Of a DNA stretch of 5,482 bases, positions 4,755 through 5,482 are shown piece after piece. Source of the DNA: Desulfitobacterium sp. (GTDB lineage Bacteria; Bacillota; Desulfitobacteriia; Desulfitobacteriales; Desulfitobacteriaceae); NCBI GenBank assembly GCA_012799495.1, contig JAAZLD010000469.1:1-5482 (forward strand), in the 5' to 3' direction. Position 1 is the stretch's first letter; each line of letters starts with the position of its first letter. A program made the position numbers and the translations under genes. The notes beneath the pieces are model-generated. The model ran no database searches. It saw only the letters and a program-made list of their open reading frames with translations, and was not told the DNA's origin.

Positions 4755-5482
4755 CTAGATAATGAATGGTGCGATAATCAGGGAAATTGTACCCATAACC
4801 TTGATCAAAGCGTTCAAGGAAGGTCCAGCAGTATCTTTGAAGGGGTCACCCACTGTGTCTCCGATAACAGAAGCTGCATGGGCTTCAGTACCTTTACCAC
4901 CATGGTGACCTGCTTCGATGTATTTCTTAGCGTTGTCCCAAGCACCACCGGCATTAGCCATGTAAATTGCCATGAGAACTCCGGCAATTGTTCCACCAGC
5001 AAGCATACCACCTAAAGCCTCTTTACCTAGTAAGAAACCAACTAAGACTGGTGAACCTACAGCTAAGATACCAGGAACGATCATTTGACGAATAGCAGCT
5101 TTAGTTGAGATATCTACACAAGCGCGATAATCTGGTGTTGCTTTTCCTTCCATAATTCCAGGAATCTCACGGAACTGACGACGAACCTCTTCGATCATTT
5201 CGAAGGCAGCTTTTCCTACAGCTTCCATACAATAGGAGGAGAAGAGGAAAGGCAATGCTGCACCAAGGAAGAGACCAATGATGGTTTTGGAAACTAGAAG
5301 ATCCAGTACTGCTAATTCTGCAAGTCCGGAAAAGGCACTAAAGAGGGCTAAAGCGGTTAAGGCTGCAGAGCCCATAGCAAACCCTTTTGCCACAGCTGCT
5401 GTAGTATTTCCTACAGAGTCTAGTTTGTCAGTAGTTTCGCGAACACTGGGGTCTAATTCAGCCATCTCAGCACTACCGCCAG
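4755..5482 (-). CDS. hppA: Membrane-bound ion-pumping pyrophosphatase, K+-dependent type (N-terminal part outside window)
   Basis: This integral membrane enzyme hydrolyses cytoplasmic pyrophosphate and uses the energy to pump H+ or Na+ out of the cell. Only the last 241 residues are visible, about one third of a usual 650-700-residue protein; the frame continues through the right edge, so the Met at 5465 is internal. Visible family signatures are GGSAEMA at the edge, DKLDSVGNTT followed by AAVAKGFA (fragment residues 18-35), the DNAKKY helix (about 182-187), HHGGKGTEAH, and GDTVGDPFKDTAGPSLN (207-223), then a final hydrophobic helix. Ala28 after GNTT, with Ala31, is the K+-dependent signature; K+-independent enzymes carry Lys and Thr there. 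About six hydrophobic segments are visible. Whether it pumps H+, Na+ or both depends on glutamate positions in the missing part. A strong terminator follows closely, and it is unlikely to be cotranscribed with smpB. Confidence 0.96.
   Translation of the reverse strand, partial: GGSAEMAELDPSVRETTDKLDSVGNTTAAVAKGFAMGSAALTALALFSAFSGLAELAVLDLLVSKTIIGLFLGAALPFLFSSYCMEAVGKAAFEMIEEVRRQFREIPGIMEGKATPDYRACVDISTKAAIRQMIVPGILAVGSPVLVGFLLGKEALGGMLAGGTIAGVLMAIYMANAGGAWDNAKKYIEAGHHGGKGTEAHAASVIGDTVGDPFKDTAGPSLNALIKVMGTISLIIAPFII

Noticed and set aside
4814..5011. 65-codon minus-strand frame inside hppA
   Set aside because: It is an out-of-frame shadow of the conserved pyrophosphatase C-terminus.
5463..5465. 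Methionine at 5465 as the start of the pyrophosphatase
   Set aside because: The frame stays open to the window edge, and the preceding residues GGSAE complete the family motif GG-x-AEMA, so this Met is internal.

Overview
The window is about 40% GC and reads as a piece of a Gram-positive, anaerobically respiring chromosome, most likely a Clostridia/Peptococcaceae-type Firmicute in the neighbourhood of Desulfitobacterium, Desulfosporosinus or Dehalobacter. That assignment is an inference. It rests on a Tat-exported DmsA-type molybdoenzyme, a membrane pyrophosphatase with the K+-dependent signature, strong GGAGG/AGAAAGG ribosome binding sites, and AT-rich spacers.

All four genes lie on the minus strand, so transcription runs from high to low coordinates. 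At the right edge (4755-5482) is the C-terminal part of a membrane-bound, ion-pumping pyrophosphatase (hppA), closed by a textbook intrinsic terminator at 4679-4709. A roughly 350-bp spacer follows; it holds two inverted repeats (4555-4613 and 4625-4660) and a probable extended -10 promoter for smpB. Next comes smpB (3934-4404), the tmRNA-binding protein of ribosome rescue, followed by a long hairpin with a U-tract (3815-3872). Then comes a LACTB2-like metallo-beta-lactamase-fold hydrolase (2624-3601). After a 357-bp AT-rich spacer with a perfect 16-bp hairpin and a CRP/FNR-family-type palindrome, the window ends inside a DMSO-reductase-family catalytic subunit (1-2266, C-terminus missing).

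The spacers are long, and the first two contain terminators. The four genes therefore look like four separate transcription units, not one operon. The molybdoenzyme probably begins a dmsABC-like operon continuing beyond the left edge, but those partners are not visible. I found no tRNA, rRNA, tmRNA, CRISPR array, transposase or defence system. The coding content is ordinary; what deserves a second look is the structured non-coding DNA, above all the compound inverted-repeat element between hppA and smpB.
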